Notes: generated from the letters alone by a model not told the origin. Positions 32,842 to 41,296 are shown, counted from the first letter of the stretch. The stretch is 64,000 nt of DNA from Celeribacter marinus (GCF_001308265.1 NZ_CP012023.1:496001-560000), one strand, 5' to 3'. Translations and numbers: made by a program.

Positions 32842-33449
32842 TCTTTGGCCTCCACGGCGATGAGCGGGTGGGATGTCGCATCCTCGGTCACGGTTTCTTC
32901 GTCCAAATCTTCGTCCAAAATCCCACCGTAGGCGCGCAAGGCGTCAATCACCTTGTCGGCCATGCCCTCGATGCTCAAACTGGGTTCGGCCGTCACAATA
33001 ACCCCCGCCTTTTCGTAAAGCGGGGTACGGCTTGTGACTAAATCCGTGAGGGTTTCATAGGGGTTGGCCGTGCGCAGCAAGGGGCGCGTGTTTTTGTGGC
33101 GCACACGGTTCCACAAAATATCAACATCGGCCTTGAGCCAGACAGCCACGCCTTTTTGCGAAATCATATCGCGGTTGGTGCCCGACAAAAATGCCCCGCC
33201 GCCCGTGCTCAAAACCACCTGTTTGGTGTCGAGCAGACGGGAGATAACAAGCGTCTCTTTGTCGCGAAAAAACGCCTCGCCATAATCGGAAAAAATCTCG
33301 GCAATTGAACAGTTTGCCGCTTTTTCAATCTCGGCGTCCGAATCGAGAAAATCGACGCCGCATTTAAGTGCGAGCGCCTTTCCAACGGCGGTTTTTCCCG
33401 CCCCCATCATGCCGACCAAAGCGACCGTTTTTTTCAGTCCGAGTGCCAT
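32838..33449 (-). CDS. aroK: Shikimate kinase
   Basis: AroK phosphorylates shikimate. Starting at MALGLKKTVALVG (33449, AAGGG upstream) gives 203 residues; a longer ORF from 33497 adds 16 unlikely residues. Walker A is GMMGAGKT at 13-20. The shikimate-binding D and R lie in FLDSDAEIEK and FRDKETLV, and the lid in RHKNTRPLL. The C-terminal 25 residues (DEDLDEETVTEDATSHP...) are an acidic extension beyond the usual end. It is coupled to aroB by an ATGA overlap and is divergent from the small membrane-protein gene at 33613. Confidence 0.95.
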   Translation of the reverse strand: MALGLKKTVALVGMMGAGKTAVGKALALKCGVDFLDSDAEIEKAANCSIAEIFSDYGEAFFRDKETLVISRLLDTKQVVLSTGGGAFLSGTNRDMISQKGVAVWLKADVDILWNRVRHKNTRPLLRTANPYETLTDLVTSRTPLYEKAGVIVTAEPSLSIEGMADKVIDALRAYGGILDEDLDEETVTEDATSHPLIAVEAKE

Positions 33450-33612
33450 TAAGACCCTTTTGCACCGTGTTGCACGCTGCGGCAACATCCCGCTCACAAA
33501 AAATTCGCTCTTTCAATGACGTGATCTCTGCGAAAATACCATATATAAAAGATGGATGACACCCGAGCACGGGACAAAACCCGTGCCGTACCGCATTGAT
33601 GGAGGCAGTTTC

Positions 33613-33750
33613 TTGCGCAAATTTCTAGTCAGACTCATCGCAATTTTGTTGGGGTTGGCCATTATTGGCCTCGTGGGCTATGCCTATGTCGGCGATCTGT
33701 CGCCCGAGCGTGGCGAAAAATCTGTCCCCGTCTCTGTCACGTTTGACTAG
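33613..33750 (+). CDS. 45-residue membrane protein with TTG start
   Basis: GGAGG lies seven bases before a TTG at 33613, which opens a 45-codon frame. It has a basic start (MRKFLVRL), one hydrophobic span (IAILLGLAIIGLVGYAYVG), and a polar end DLSPERGEKSVPVSVTFD. A frame beginning with ATG at 33556 is longer but has no ribosome site and a non-family-like start. Peptides with the LSPER...VPV ending are, from memory, common in Rhodobacteraceae upstream of xerD. It ends 10 bases before the following secreted-protein gene, so the two are probably one unit. Function unknown. Confidence 0.65.
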   Translation: MRKFLVRLIAILLGLAIIGLVGYAYVGDLSPERGEKSVPVSVTFD

Positions 33751-33760
33751 GGCGGCGGTC

Positions 33761-35344
33761 GTGACACAGCGCCTTTTTCGGTCCACGTTGCGACACGCCG
33801 CATGTGGCCTCGCCCTTTGGGGGGGGCTATCTGCGACCGCATTGGCCCAAGAGGCACCAATGTCTGCGATTGATTGGCTCTCGCAACGCCTACAAGAGCC
33901 AAGCGCACCGGCCGCCACACGACCACAAACCCCGCCCAAACCCTCGGACATTTCCGAGAATGCTTTGCCTGAGGACATCACCGTGCGTCCGCTCGGTGAG
34001 ATTGATATTGATGCGACAGGTTTGTTGTCGGCGGCCTCAACGGGTCTGCCGCGCGGGCTTTGGGGAGCGTCGACCGCCACGGATCTAGCGCGCCGGATCA
34101 CCAATATTGCCGCGCGCCGTGATCTCTTGCCTGCCTCGCGCCGCTTGCTCAACACGTTGATCCTGACCGAATTGGACCCGCCCATGGCGGCGGGCGGTGG
34201 CGGGCGATTGTTTCGCGCCCGTCTTGATGCGCTTTTGGCGCAGGGGTTGCTTGATGAAGCGGACGCGATGATGGCGCGTTCGGGCACCACAGACCCAAGC
34301 ATCTTTCGCCGCTCGTTTGACACCAAACTCTTGCTCGGAACCGAGAACGAGGCCTGCGCACAACTGACCTCGACCCCCGGTCTCTCCCCGACATTGCAAG
34401 CAAAAGTGTTTTGTCTGGCGCGCTCAGGCGATTGGAATGCGGCAGCTCTCACGTTGGAGACCTCTGACGCGCTTGGCCTGATTGATGCGGAACAATCCGA
34501 GTTACTCGCCCGCTTTCTGGACCCCGAGTTGTTCGAGGATGCGCCGACACTGACCGCGCCAAAAGATCCCTCGCCGCTGACATTCCGCCTGATGGAGGCC
34601 ATTGGCGAGCCACTCCCGACCGTGACGCTGCCGCTGGCCTTTGCGCAATCTGATCTGCGCTCATCCAACGGATGGAAAGCGCGCGCAACAGCTGCCGAGC
34701 GCTTGGCACGCGTTGGCGCACTGGATCCAAACCGATGGCTTGGCATTTGGTCGGAACACCTGCCTGCCGCCTCTGGCGGGATTTGGGACCGTATCGATGT
34801 GCTGCAACGCTTTGAAATCGCATTGAACTCCAACAACCCCGTAGCGGTTGGGCGCGCGTTGACCCCCGTGTGGGACGAGATGCGCCGTGCGGGTTTGCAA
34901 TCAGTGTTCGCCGATCTGTTTGCTACACGTTTGGCCGCCCTACCCCTGAGTGCGGACCGAGCCGAAGTCGCGTTAGAGGTGGCCCTGTTGTCTAAGGACT
35001 ACGAATTACTGGCGCTGGATTACAGCGCTACGCAGAGCGACCGCGTGACCTTGCTGACAAGTCTGGCGGTGGGCGATGTTCCGGCGACCCGTCCGCGTGA
35101 TGCCTTGGAACGCGCTATCCTTGACGGGTTTCGTCGTGACGGGGTTCCTGTGCGCCTCAACGGGCTTGTCGAGAACCGGCGCTTGGGCGAGGCGATTTTG
35201 CGCGCGATTGAACTCCTCGAAGGGGGTGCTGCGGGTGATCTGGATGAATTGTCCGATGCCTTGCAGTTTTTCCGCTCGATCGGACTTGGGGTCACGGCGC
35301 GCCGCGCGGCGTTGGAGCTTTTGCTTTTGGAGCGGCGCGGATGA
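33761..35344 (+). CDS. Exported helical-repeat protein of unknown function
   Basis: About 527 residues if begun at the GTG at 33761, which places a signal peptide (RLFRSTLRHAACGLALWGGL to ALAQEAPMS) at the N-terminus. A frame open back to 33665 overlaps the small membrane gene and is less likely. After a Pro/Thr-rich linker, the rest is a chain of amphipathic helices resembling TPR or solenoid repeats (for example RLFRARLDALLAQGLLDEADAM, WKARATAAERLARVG). No catalytic motif is seen. The stop overlaps the xerD start by ATGA. It is probably periplasmic; the role is unknown. Confidence 0.7.
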   Translation: MTQRLFRSTLRHAACGLALWGGLSATALAQEAPMSAIDWLSQRLQEPSAPAATRPQTPPKPSDISENALPEDITVRPLGEIDIDATGLLSAASTGLPRGLWGASTATDLARRITNIAARRDLLPASRRLLNTLILTELDPPMAAGGGGRLFRARLDALLAQGLLDEADAMMARSGTTDPSIFRRSFDTKLLLGTENEACAQLTSTPGLSPTLQAKVFCLARSGDWNAAALTLETSDALGLIDAEQSELLARFLDPELFEDAPTLTAPKDPSPLTFRLMEAIGEPLPTVTLPLAFAQSDLRSSNGWKARATAAERLARVGALDPNRWLGIWSEHLPAASGGIWDRIDVLQRFEIALNSNNPVAVGRALTPVWDEMRRAGLQSVFADLFATRLAALPLSADRAEVALEVALLSKDYELLALDYSATQSDRVTLLTSLAVGDVPATRPRDALERAILDGFRRDGVPVRLNGLVENRRLGEAILRAIELLEGGAAGDLDELSDALQFFRSIGLGVTARRAALELLLLERRG

Positions 35345-36270
35345 GCCTGAACCACCGCTGGATTTCGTCCTTTGCCGAGGCGCAACTGGCCGAACAAGGT
35401 GCCGCAGAGAACACACGACTGTCCTATGGTCGTGATTTAATTGATTTCTCGGACTTTTTAACGGCACGGGCGGCTGATTTCGAGACTGCGACCCGCAAGC
35501 ATGTGGAGGAGTACCTGATCCGCTGCGAGGCTGAGGGCTTGGCACAATCCACACGGGCGCGCCGCCTCTCATCGATCAAGCAACTCTTTCGCTTTGCCTT
35601 TGAGGAAAGTTGGCGTGCGGATAATCCTGCGATCCAGATCAAGGGACCGGGGCGCGCCAAACGCCTGCCAAAAATCCTGACCGAGGATGAAGTGTCGCGC
35701 CTGTTGGACGCGGCGCGCCGCACAGGGCGCACCCCATCCGAGCGCTTGCGCAATACCGCGCTGATGGAGCTTTTGTACGCCACGGGGATGCGCGTCACCG
35801 AACTGGTGTCACTGCCTGTGGCGGCCGTACGGGGTGATCCACGCATGATTTTGGTGCGCGGCAAAGGGGGCAAGGAGCGGATGGTGCCACTGTCGCCTCC
35901 GGCCCGTGCGGCCCTCATTGAGTGGCTGGACGCATGGGGCGCGGACCAAGAGGCAGCGCGGGCCAAGGGGGGCAAACCGTCAACGTTTCTCTTTCCGTCG
36001 CGCGGTAAGGACGGCTATCTCACCCGCGTGAGCTTTTATCAGACGATAAAGACATTTGCCGTTGCTGCGGGCATTTCTGCGGACAAGGTAACCCCGCACA
36101 CATTGCGCCACGCCTTCGCCACGCATTTGTTGGCCAACGGGGCCGACCTTCGGGCGATTCAGACGCTTTTGGGCCATGCCGATCTGTCGACGACAGAGAT
36201 TTACACCCACGTCCTTGACGCAAGGCTGAAAGAATTGGTGCTAGGTCATCATCCCTTGGCAAAGGATTGA
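35341..36270 (+). CDS. xerD: Tyrosine recombinase XerD
   Basis: Xer recombinases resolve chromosome dimers at dif near the terminus. The 309-residue protein has an N-terminal SAM-like core-binding domain (8-90) and a catalytic domain with the complete set R151, K175, H253, R256, H279 and nucleophile Y288. It most resembles XerD among XerC/XerD by length and context. It is not a phage integrase: the core is housekeeping-like and no att or phage gene is nearby. Its start overlaps the upstream exported-protein stop by ATGA. Confidence 0.92.
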   Translation: MSLNHRWISSFAEAQLAEQGAAENTRLSYGRDLIDFSDFLTARAADFETATRKHVEEYLIRCEAEGLAQSTRARRLSSIKQLFRFAFEESWRADNPAIQIKGPGRAKRLPKILTEDEVSRLLDAARRTGRTPSERLRNTALMELLYATGMRVTELVSLPVAAVRGDPRMILVRGKGGKERMVPLSPPARAALIEWLDAWGADQEAARAKGGKPSTFLFPSRGKDGYLTRVSFYQTIKTFAVAAGISADKVTPHTLRHAFATHLLANGADLRAIQTLLGHADLSTTEIYTHVLDARLKELVLGHHPLAKD

Positions 36271-36318
36271 TGCCGCCACCTCTTGCACAGTGGACCGCCC
36301 GCCCCCATAACCAACTGC

Positions 36319-37632
36319 ATGACAGATACAGCATCCCTTCTTGATTTTGCCTTTTGGGGCACTTGCGCGGCCATCATCGGCCTTTTGGTTCTTTCGGCCT
36401 TTTTCTCGGGCTCGGAAACCGCACTCACGGCCGCCTCACGCGGCAAGTTGCGCGCACAGGCAGACAAAGGGTCTGCGGGCGCAGAACGTGCGCTAAAAGT
36501 GACCGAAGATAGCGAACGGTTGATCGGCTCCGTTCTCTTGGGCAACAACCTTGTCAACATCCTCGCCACATCCTTGGCCACGGCGCTGTTTACACGCGTG
36601 TTTGGTGACAACGGCGTGGCCTTGGCCACGTTGATTATGACGGGACTTGTGTTGGTCTTTGCTGAAGTTTTGCCCAAAACATATGCCATCACCAATCCCG
36701 AGACAGCCGCGTCCCGCGTCGCACGGCCAATTGGCATTGTTGTCGCGGTGTTCTCGCCCGTTGTGTCCTTTGTGCGCGCCCTTGTGCGGTCCCTTTTGGG
36801 ACTTTTGGGCGTCGAGACCGATCCAGAGGCCGATATTCTCGCCGTCAAAGACGAGATTGCGGGCGCCATTGCCCTTGGCCACGTCGAGGGCACCGTCGAG
36901 AAAGAAGACCGCGACCGCATTCTGGGTGCACTCGACCTGTCGGAACGCACCGTCGAAGAGATCATGCTTCACCGCTCCCAAATCGAGATGATCGACATTG
37001 GTTCCTCACCTGTTGAGGTCTTGGAGGCCTGTCTCAAATCTCCCCATACCCGTTTGCCTCTCTATCGCGACGACCCCGAAAACATCGTTGGCGTCATCCA
37101 CGCCAAAGATCTGTTGCGCGCCATGTACAAAGAGCGCGAAGACGGCACAGGTGGACAAGATTACACCGGTTTCGACGTCTTGTCCGTTGCGATGAAGCCC
37201 TATTTTGTGCCTGAAACCACCACGCTTGATGACCAAATGCGTCAATTCTTGCGCCGTCACACCCATTTTGCACTTGTTGTCGACGAGTACGGAGCGTTGC
37301 AAGGCTTGATCACGCTTGAAGACATCTTGGAAGAGATCGTGGGCGAGATCACCGATGAATTCGACCCGACCGAGACCGCCCCTGTGCGCTCAAAAGAAAC
37401 AGGGGACTGGATCATCGACGCGGCCATGACCATTCGCGACTTCAACCGCTCTACCGAATGCAACCTCCCTGACGAAGAGGCAAACACCATGGCAGGCCTT
37501 GTGATCCATGAGGCCCAAATGATCCCGATGGCAGGTCAGGTATTTTCATTTCACGGCTACCGGTTCGAGGTCGCCGCCCGCAAAGACAACCGCATCACAA
37601 AGTTGCGCATTCGCCCTCTGACGGACGCCTGA
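36319..37632 (+). CDS. CorC/HlyC-family CNNM-CBS membrane protein
   Basis: A 437-residue integral membrane protein of the CorC/YfjD type, implicated in divalent cation (Mg/Co) efflux. Residues 1-185 form the DUF21/CNNM domain with about four spans, including FFSGSETALTAASRGKL and IGSVLLGNNLVNILATS. A CBS pair follows (about 200-330) with RLPLYRDDPENIVGVIHAKD and THFALVVDEYGALQGLITLE, then a CorC_HlyC C-terminal domain ending LRIRPLTDA. The ATG at 36319 (MTDTASLL) is preferred over a TTG at 36283. It lies 48 bases after xerD. 'Hemolysin' in old names of this family is misleading. Confidence 0.88.
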   Translation: MTDTASLLDFAFWGTCAAIIGLLVLSAFFSGSETALTAASRGKLRAQADKGSAGAERALKVTEDSERLIGSVLLGNNLVNILATSLATALFTRVFGDNGVALATLIMTGLVLVFAEVLPKTYAITNPETAASRVARPIGIVVAVFSPVVSFVRALVRSLLGLLGVETDPEADILAVKDEIAGAIALGHVEGTVEKEDRDRILGALDLSERTVEEIMLHRSQIEMIDIGSSPVEVLEACLKSPHTRLPLYRDDPENIVGVIHAKDLLRAMYKEREDGTGGQDYTGFDVLSVAMKPYFVPETTTLDDQMRQFLRRHTHFALVVDEYGALQGLITLEDILEEIVGEITDEFDPTETAPVRSKETGDWIIDAAMTIRDFNRSTECNLPDEEANTMAGLVIHEAQMIPMAGQVFSFHGYRFEVAARKDNRITKLRIRPLTDA

Positions 37633-37676
37633 ACGCGCACCCTCACCCCAAACGGCTCTCGCCCGAAGGACATCCT

Positions 37677-38468
37677 ATGCTTTCCTACCAACACGGCTTT
37701 CACGCGGGCAATCTCGCGGACGTGCAAAAACACGCGCTGCTCGCGACCATGCTCGATTACATGACGCAAAAAGACAAACCTGTGAGCTATATCGAGACCC
37801 ACGCGGGGCGTGCCTTGTACGATCTGTCGGGAGAACAATCGCAAAAGACCGGCGAAGCGGCGCAAGGCATTGAAAAAGTGGGGCAATGGTTCAAAGGTAG
37901 CCACCCCTATGCCCGCGCCCGCCGCGCCATTGCCAAGACCCACGGGGCCAATATGTACCCCGGTTCACCTGCAATCGCTCAGGCGCTGTTGCGTCCGACC
38001 GATCAGCTGCATCTGGCAGAGTTGCACCCTCAAGAGTTCTCGCACCTCAAAGAGGCCACCGCCGCGTCGCCCTCCATGGCGGGGCTGCACATCAAACAGA
38101 TTGACGGGATGCAATTTGCGCAATCGGTCTGTCCGCCCGAGCCACGGCGCGGCTTGATGCTCATCGATCCCTCCTATGAGGTCAAAACCGAGTTTGAGGA
38201 TTTTCCATCGCAGATTTATAAACTGCACCGTAAATGGAACGTTGGCATCATCGCACTTTGGTATCCCGTGCTCAAGAACGGCACGCATTTGCCGCTTGTC
38301 GACGGGATGAAACGCGCCAATTTCCCCAAATGCCTGCACCACGAAGTGCGCTTTCGTCCTGCGCAAAAGGGCCACGGAATGCACGGCTCTGGCATGTTCA
38401 TCATCAACGCCCCGTGGGGTGTCGCCGATGAGGCCGCGCGCCTGACCAAACTGTTCAACGTGCTCTAA
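37677..38468 (+). CDS. rlmJ: 23S rRNA (adenine-2030-N6)-methyltransferase RlmJ
   Basis: RlmJ methylates N6 of A2030 in 23S rRNA using SAM. The 263 residues begin LSYQHGFHAGNLADVQKHA, the RlmJ signature. The catalytic DPPY-type motif reads D164-P-S-Y-E in LMLIDPSYE, with Ser in place of the second Pro. Other marks are IETHAGRALYDL, LHLAELHPQE and GSGMFIINAPWG. It follows the CorC-like gene by 44 bases and converges on the DUF853 gene 70 bases away. Confidence 0.93.
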   Translation: MLSYQHGFHAGNLADVQKHALLATMLDYMTQKDKPVSYIETHAGRALYDLSGEQSQKTGEAAQGIEKVGQWFKGSHPYARARRAIAKTHGANMYPGSPAIAQALLRPTDQLHLAELHPQEFSHLKEATAASPSMAGLHIKQIDGMQFAQSVCPPEPRRGLMLIDPSYEVKTEFEDFPSQIYKLHRKWNVGIIALWYPVLKNGTHLPLVDGMKRANFPKCLHHEVRFRPAQKGHGMHGSGMFIINAPWGVADEAARLTKLFNVL

Positions 38469-38538
38469 AACAAAGCGCGCGTCGCACTATGGTCCGTTTG
38501 GACCCTAAGCGAAGCGCGCAACGCGTGTCGCCGCGCGA

Positions 38539-40134
38539 TTAACGGCCTTTGAACAGCCCGCCCAAAATGCCGCGCACGATGCGGCGTCCTGTGGTGCCTT
38601 TGAGTTCTTTGATCACCAGATTGGTTACGGTTGCAGCGACCCCGCTGTCCTTTGTCGTGCGGCGCGATGAGGAGCGGCCATAGTCCTTTGTCTCGTAGCG
38701 GCGTGCCTTGGAAAATTCGCGCTCCAAGTCCTTGCGGCGCTTGTCGTCCTCTTTCGCCTGTGCCGCGGCCAAGTCGGCAGCATCCTCGGCGGCTTCTGCG
38801 GCCTCGGCCTCAGCTGCTGCGGTGTCCGCGCGCTTGGTCAGCAGTTCGAACGCGCTTTCGCGGTCCAGTTTGGCCTCGTATTTGCCCGCAATCGGGGAGC
38901 TGTCGATAAGCGCCTGACGCTGGGCTTGCGTGAGCGGGCCAAGCTGACTTGACGGTGGGCGGATCAGGGTTTTCTCGGCAATCCCCGGCGCGCCTTTGGC
39001 CACAAGGAACGAGGTGACCGCCTCGCCCGTGCCCACCGATTTGATCGCCTCTTCGATGTCAAAGCGCGGGTTGGCGCGGTAGGTTTCGGCGGCCATGCGC
39101 AGCGCCTTTTGGTCGCGCGCGGTAAAGGCCCGTAGCGCGTGCTGCACGCGGTTGCCCAACTGGCCCAGAATGTCCTCTGGCACGTCATCGGGGTTTTGGG
39201 TGACGAAATAGACACCGACCCCTTTGGAGCGAATGAGGCGTGCCACTTGCTCGACCTTGTTCACCAATGCTTTGGGCGCGTCATCAAAGAGCAAATGCGC
39301 CTCGTCAAAGAAAAACACCAACTTTGGCTTGTCGGGATTGCCGACCTCAGGCAGTTCCTCGAACAACTCGGACAGCAACCACAACAAGAAGGTGGCGTAG
39401 AGTTTGGGCGAGGCCATCAGCTTGTCGGAGGCCAGAATGGAAATGCGCCCGCGCCCGTCCGTGTCGGTACGCATCATATCGGCTAATTCCAACGCAGGTT
39501 CGCCAAACAGGTTGTAGCCGCCTTGGTTTTCCAACACCAAAAGCGCGCGTTGAATGGCACCGACCGATGAGGTGGACACATTGCCGTAGCGCAGTGAGAG
39601 CGTATCAGCGTTTTCACCGACCCAGACAAGCAAGGCCTGTAGGTCTTTGAGGTCAAGCAGCGGCAGCCCCTGTTCATCGGAGACGCGGAACGCGATGTTG
39701 AGCACGCCCTCTTGCGCCTCGGTCAGCTGCAACAGCTGCGTCAGCAAAAGCGGCCCCATTTCCGCGACCGTGGTGCGGATCGGGTGGCCTTGTTCGCCGT
39801 AGAGATCCCAAAACGTCACAGGGAAACTGTCGTAGGTATAGCGATCCCCAAGACCAATGGTCTCGGCCCGCGATGTAAAAGCATCATGCAGTTTGAAATC
39901 GGGGCTACCCGCATGGCCCAAGCCGGACAAATCGCCTTTGACGTCGGACAAGAATACCGGCACGCCCGCCGCCGAAAACCCCTCTGCGAGGATTTGCAGC
40001 GTCACGGTTTTACCCGTACCCGTGGCGCCTGCGATCAATCCATGGCGATTGCCGTATTTCAACAATAGCTCTTGGGCCTCACCATAGCCAACACCGCCGC
40101 CGCCGACAAAAATGCTCTGATCCGTCTCGCTCAT
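38539..40134 (-). CDS. HerA-like ATPase (DUF853)
   Basis: A 531-residue P-loop ATPase of the HerA/FtsK superfamily, DUF853 type. Walker A is GATGTGKT at 36-43 and Walker B is LVFFFDEAHLLF. Other marks are VFLSDVKGDLSGLG and YFVTQNPDDVPEDILGQLGN. The C-terminal third has an Ala/Glu-rich coiled coil (about 425-460) and a basic tail ending RGILGGLFKGR. E. coli YjgR is the nearest well-known relative; a role in DNA processing is supposed but not shown. No NurA-like nuclease gene is adjacent. It is divergent from the small-RNA region at 40.2 kb. Confidence 0.88.
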   Translation of the reverse strand: MSETDQSIFVGGGGVGYGEAQELLLKYGNRHGLIAGATGTGKTVTLQILAEGFSAAGVPVFLSDVKGDLSGLGHAGSPDFKLHDAFTSRAETIGLGDRYTYDSFPVTFWDLYGEQGHPIRTTVAEMGPLLLTQLLQLTEAQEGVLNIAFRVSDEQGLPLLDLKDLQALLVWVGENADTLSLRYGNVSTSSVGAIQRALLVLENQGGYNLFGEPALELADMMRTDTDGRGRISILASDKLMASPKLYATFLLWLLSELFEELPEVGNPDKPKLVFFFDEAHLLFDDAPKALVNKVEQVARLIRSKGVGVYFVTQNPDDVPEDILGQLGNRVQHALRAFTARDQKALRMAAETYRANPRFDIEEAIKSVGTGEAVTSFLVAKGAPGIAEKTLIRPPSSQLGPLTQAQRQALIDSSPIAGKYEAKLDRESAFELLTKRADTAAAEAEAAEAAEDAADLAAAQAKEDDKRRKDLEREFSKARRYETKDYGRSSSRRTTKDSGVAATVTNLVIKELKGTTGRRIVRGILGGLFKGR

Positions 40135-40201
40135 TCTTTGAATCCCTGATTCCCTATACTTTCGTCGGTCTTTTCAATACTTTCGGCGCTACAATACTTA
40201 T

Positions 40202-40304
40202 TTAACCTCGTCGTGCCAGTCTAAGTGTATCTGAACACCTCCCTGTTTGGATATATGTCCTCCCTGACAGACTGGCCGCGTGATTTTTCTCGCGGCCTTT
40301 TTTT
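40202..40304 (+). ncRNA. Probable small RNA with anti-Shine-Dalgarno CCUCCC loops
   Basis: Three consecutive hairpins are visible. Hairpin 1: arms TATCTGAACA (40228-40237) and TGTTTGGATA (40244-40253) pair over ten positions, two as G-U, and present a CCTCCC loop. Hairpin 2: arms TGTC and GACA (40256-40269) with loop CTCCCT. Hairpin 3: GGCCGCG/CGCGGCC with a run of seven T, a terminator. A TACAAT at 40190 could be the -10 element, putting the 5' end near 40202. Two CUCC-type loops plus a terminator is the architecture of the alphaproteobacterial 'cuckoo'/CcsR family, whose loops can pair with Shine-Dalgarno sequences. The family link is inferred from structure; the 5' end is approximate. Confidence 0.6.
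40274..40304 (+). terminator. Terminator of the CCUCCC-loop small RNA
   Basis: GGCCGCG and CGCGGCC (7 bp, ten-base loop) followed by TTTTTTT. No plus-strand protein gene ends nearby; rlmJ stops 1.8 kb upstream beyond a minus-strand gene. It therefore implies a separate short transcript. Confidence 0.85.
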
Positions 40305-40355
40305 GTCATAAACAAAAGTACGCTGTTCTGCGGAATGTACGATCATAAAAAACCG

Positions 40356-40384
40356 TTGACCCGCGCAAATGATCGACTTAGCAT
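40356..40384 (+). promoter_or_regulatory. Sigma-70-type promoter of second small RNA
   Basis: TTGACC at 40356-40361, a 17-base spacer, and TAGCAT at 40379-40384. Transcription should begin near 40391. Confidence 0.6.
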
Positions 40385-40390
40385 TTCATC

Positions 40391-40467
40391 ATAAGTCGAC
40401 CAAGTTCGACGGGGAGATAATAGATCACCAGATCAAAGAGAGCTTTGGCCCCGCCAAGGCTCTTTTT
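40391..40467 (+). ncRNA. Probable small RNA or attenuated leader upstream of ialB
   Basis: Between a good promoter (40356-40384) and a strong terminator lies a transcript of about 75 bases. It contains a hairpin GTCGA/TCGAC with loop CCAAGT (40395-40410), then GGGGAGATAATAG and a small GATC-ACCA-GATC stem. The terminator pairs GAGCTTTGGC with GCCAAGGCTC around CCC and ends in TTTTT. It could be an independent small RNA. Alternatively it could be a leader whose terminator controls read-through into ialB, whose start codon is 131 bases further on. The GGGGAGA segment resembles a ribosome site but no ATG follows at suitable distance. Confidence 0.5.
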
Positions 40468-40597
40468 GTTTGCGGCGCCATACGCGGCAATCCGCAATTA
40501 TCCGCTAGTCTCCCGTTCAAGGTTAATTTCGCGCCTGACAGCTCTCCTGAGCCGTGATAGGACGACCCCGACAAGAATTCAGGAGATACACAGTCCC

Positions 40598-41272
40598 ATG
40601 GCCCTAACGTCCCAATCGGTTCTCAAATACGTTCGCATCGCAGGTCTCGCAGCCCTTTTGGCAGGGACCGCGTTCAGCGCCAGCTTTGCCCAAGAGGCCA
40701 CACCAGACGCGGCTGCGACAGGCACCGCGATTGAGGCCCCCGCAGACGGGACATCCGATGCAGCCCCTGCGGACGCCGCACCACAAGCCGCACCTGCGAC
40801 TGATCCAGATCTGGGCAAAACCTACACCGTTGAAACCCACGGAGATTGGGAAATCCGGTGCGTAAAACTGGGCGAAGGTCAAAAAGATCCGTGCACAATG
40901 TATCAGCTCTTGCTCGACACGCAGGGCAACCAAGTCGCTGAGATCACATTGTTCAAACTGCCCGATGGTCAAGAAGCGGCCGCAGGCGGCACAATGATTG
41001 CTCCCCTTGGAACAGCACTTCAGCCCGGGATCGGACTGTCGATTGATAGCGGTCAGGCCAAACGCTACCCGTTCGCATTTTGCAACCAAATCGGCTGTTT
41101 CTCTCGCATCGGGTTCACCACCGCCGAAGTTGCCGCGTTCAAAGCGGGTTCAAAAGCCAAGGTCACAGTGGTGCCTGTAAATGCCCCAGACGGGAAGATG
41201 GTCGAACTCAGCGCGTCCCTCACAGGGTTCACAGCAGCTTACGACGCCGTGGCCAAACTCAACGCGCAATAA
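40598..41272 (+). CDS. Exported invasion-associated locus B (IalB) family protein
   Basis: A 224-residue exported protein. The start at 40598 (MALTSQSVLKYVRIAG, AGGAGA upstream) gives a clear signal peptide ending near FSASFAQ. An Ala/Pro/Asp-rich linker (about 30-75) follows, then the IalB domain: THGDWEIRCVKLGEGQKDPC, ITLFKLPDG, GIGLSIDSGQAKRYPFAFCN and GCFSRIGF, with four cysteines likely forming two disulfides. IalB was named for Bartonella invasion, but the family is widespread in free-living alphaproteobacteria, where the function is unclear. A terminator follows, so it is monocistronic. Confidence 0.87.
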   Translation: MALTSQSVLKYVRIAGLAALLAGTAFSASFAQEATPDAAATGTAIEAPADGTSDAAPADAAPQAAPATDPDLGKTYTVETHGDWEIRCVKLGEGQKDPCTMYQLLLDTQGNQVAEITLFKLPDGQEAAAGGTMIAPLGTALQPGIGLSIDSGQAKRYPFAFCNQIGCFSRIGFTTAEVAAFKAGSKAKVTVVPVNAPDGKMVELSASLTGFTAAYDAVAKLNAQ

Positions 41273-41296
41273 TCGTGCGACACCTATAACAATAGC

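Larger units (their letters stand above)
40135..40597. other. Intergenic region with two probable small-RNA loci
   Basis: This 463-base stretch between the DUF853 gene and ialB has no credible protein gene. It holds two independent plus-strand terminators, two CCTCCC-bearing hairpins before the first, and a well-formed sigma-70-type promoter before the second. The remaining 130 bases upstream of ialB contain its leader and an AGGAGA ribosome site; I could not place its promoter. Confidence 0.7.

Noticed and set aside
33625..34836. 403-codon minus-strand ORF opposite the exported protein and small peptide genes
   Set aside because: Ser/Arg/Ala-rich shadow of a GC-rich coding region; no ribosome site or recognisable domain.
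35341..36270. Tyrosine recombinase considered as an integrase marking a mobile island
   Set aside because: Standard XerD length and residues, operon coupling to housekeeping-type genes, and no att repeats or cargo.
36319..37632. Hemolysin annotation for the CBS-domain protein
   Set aside because: CNNM plus CBS plus CorC_HlyC architecture indicates an ion-transport family; the haemolysin name is historical.
40369..40557. 62-codon plus-strand frame between the small-RNA loci and ialB
   Set aside because: Its start codon lies within the putative promoter spacer and the frame crosses a strong terminator.
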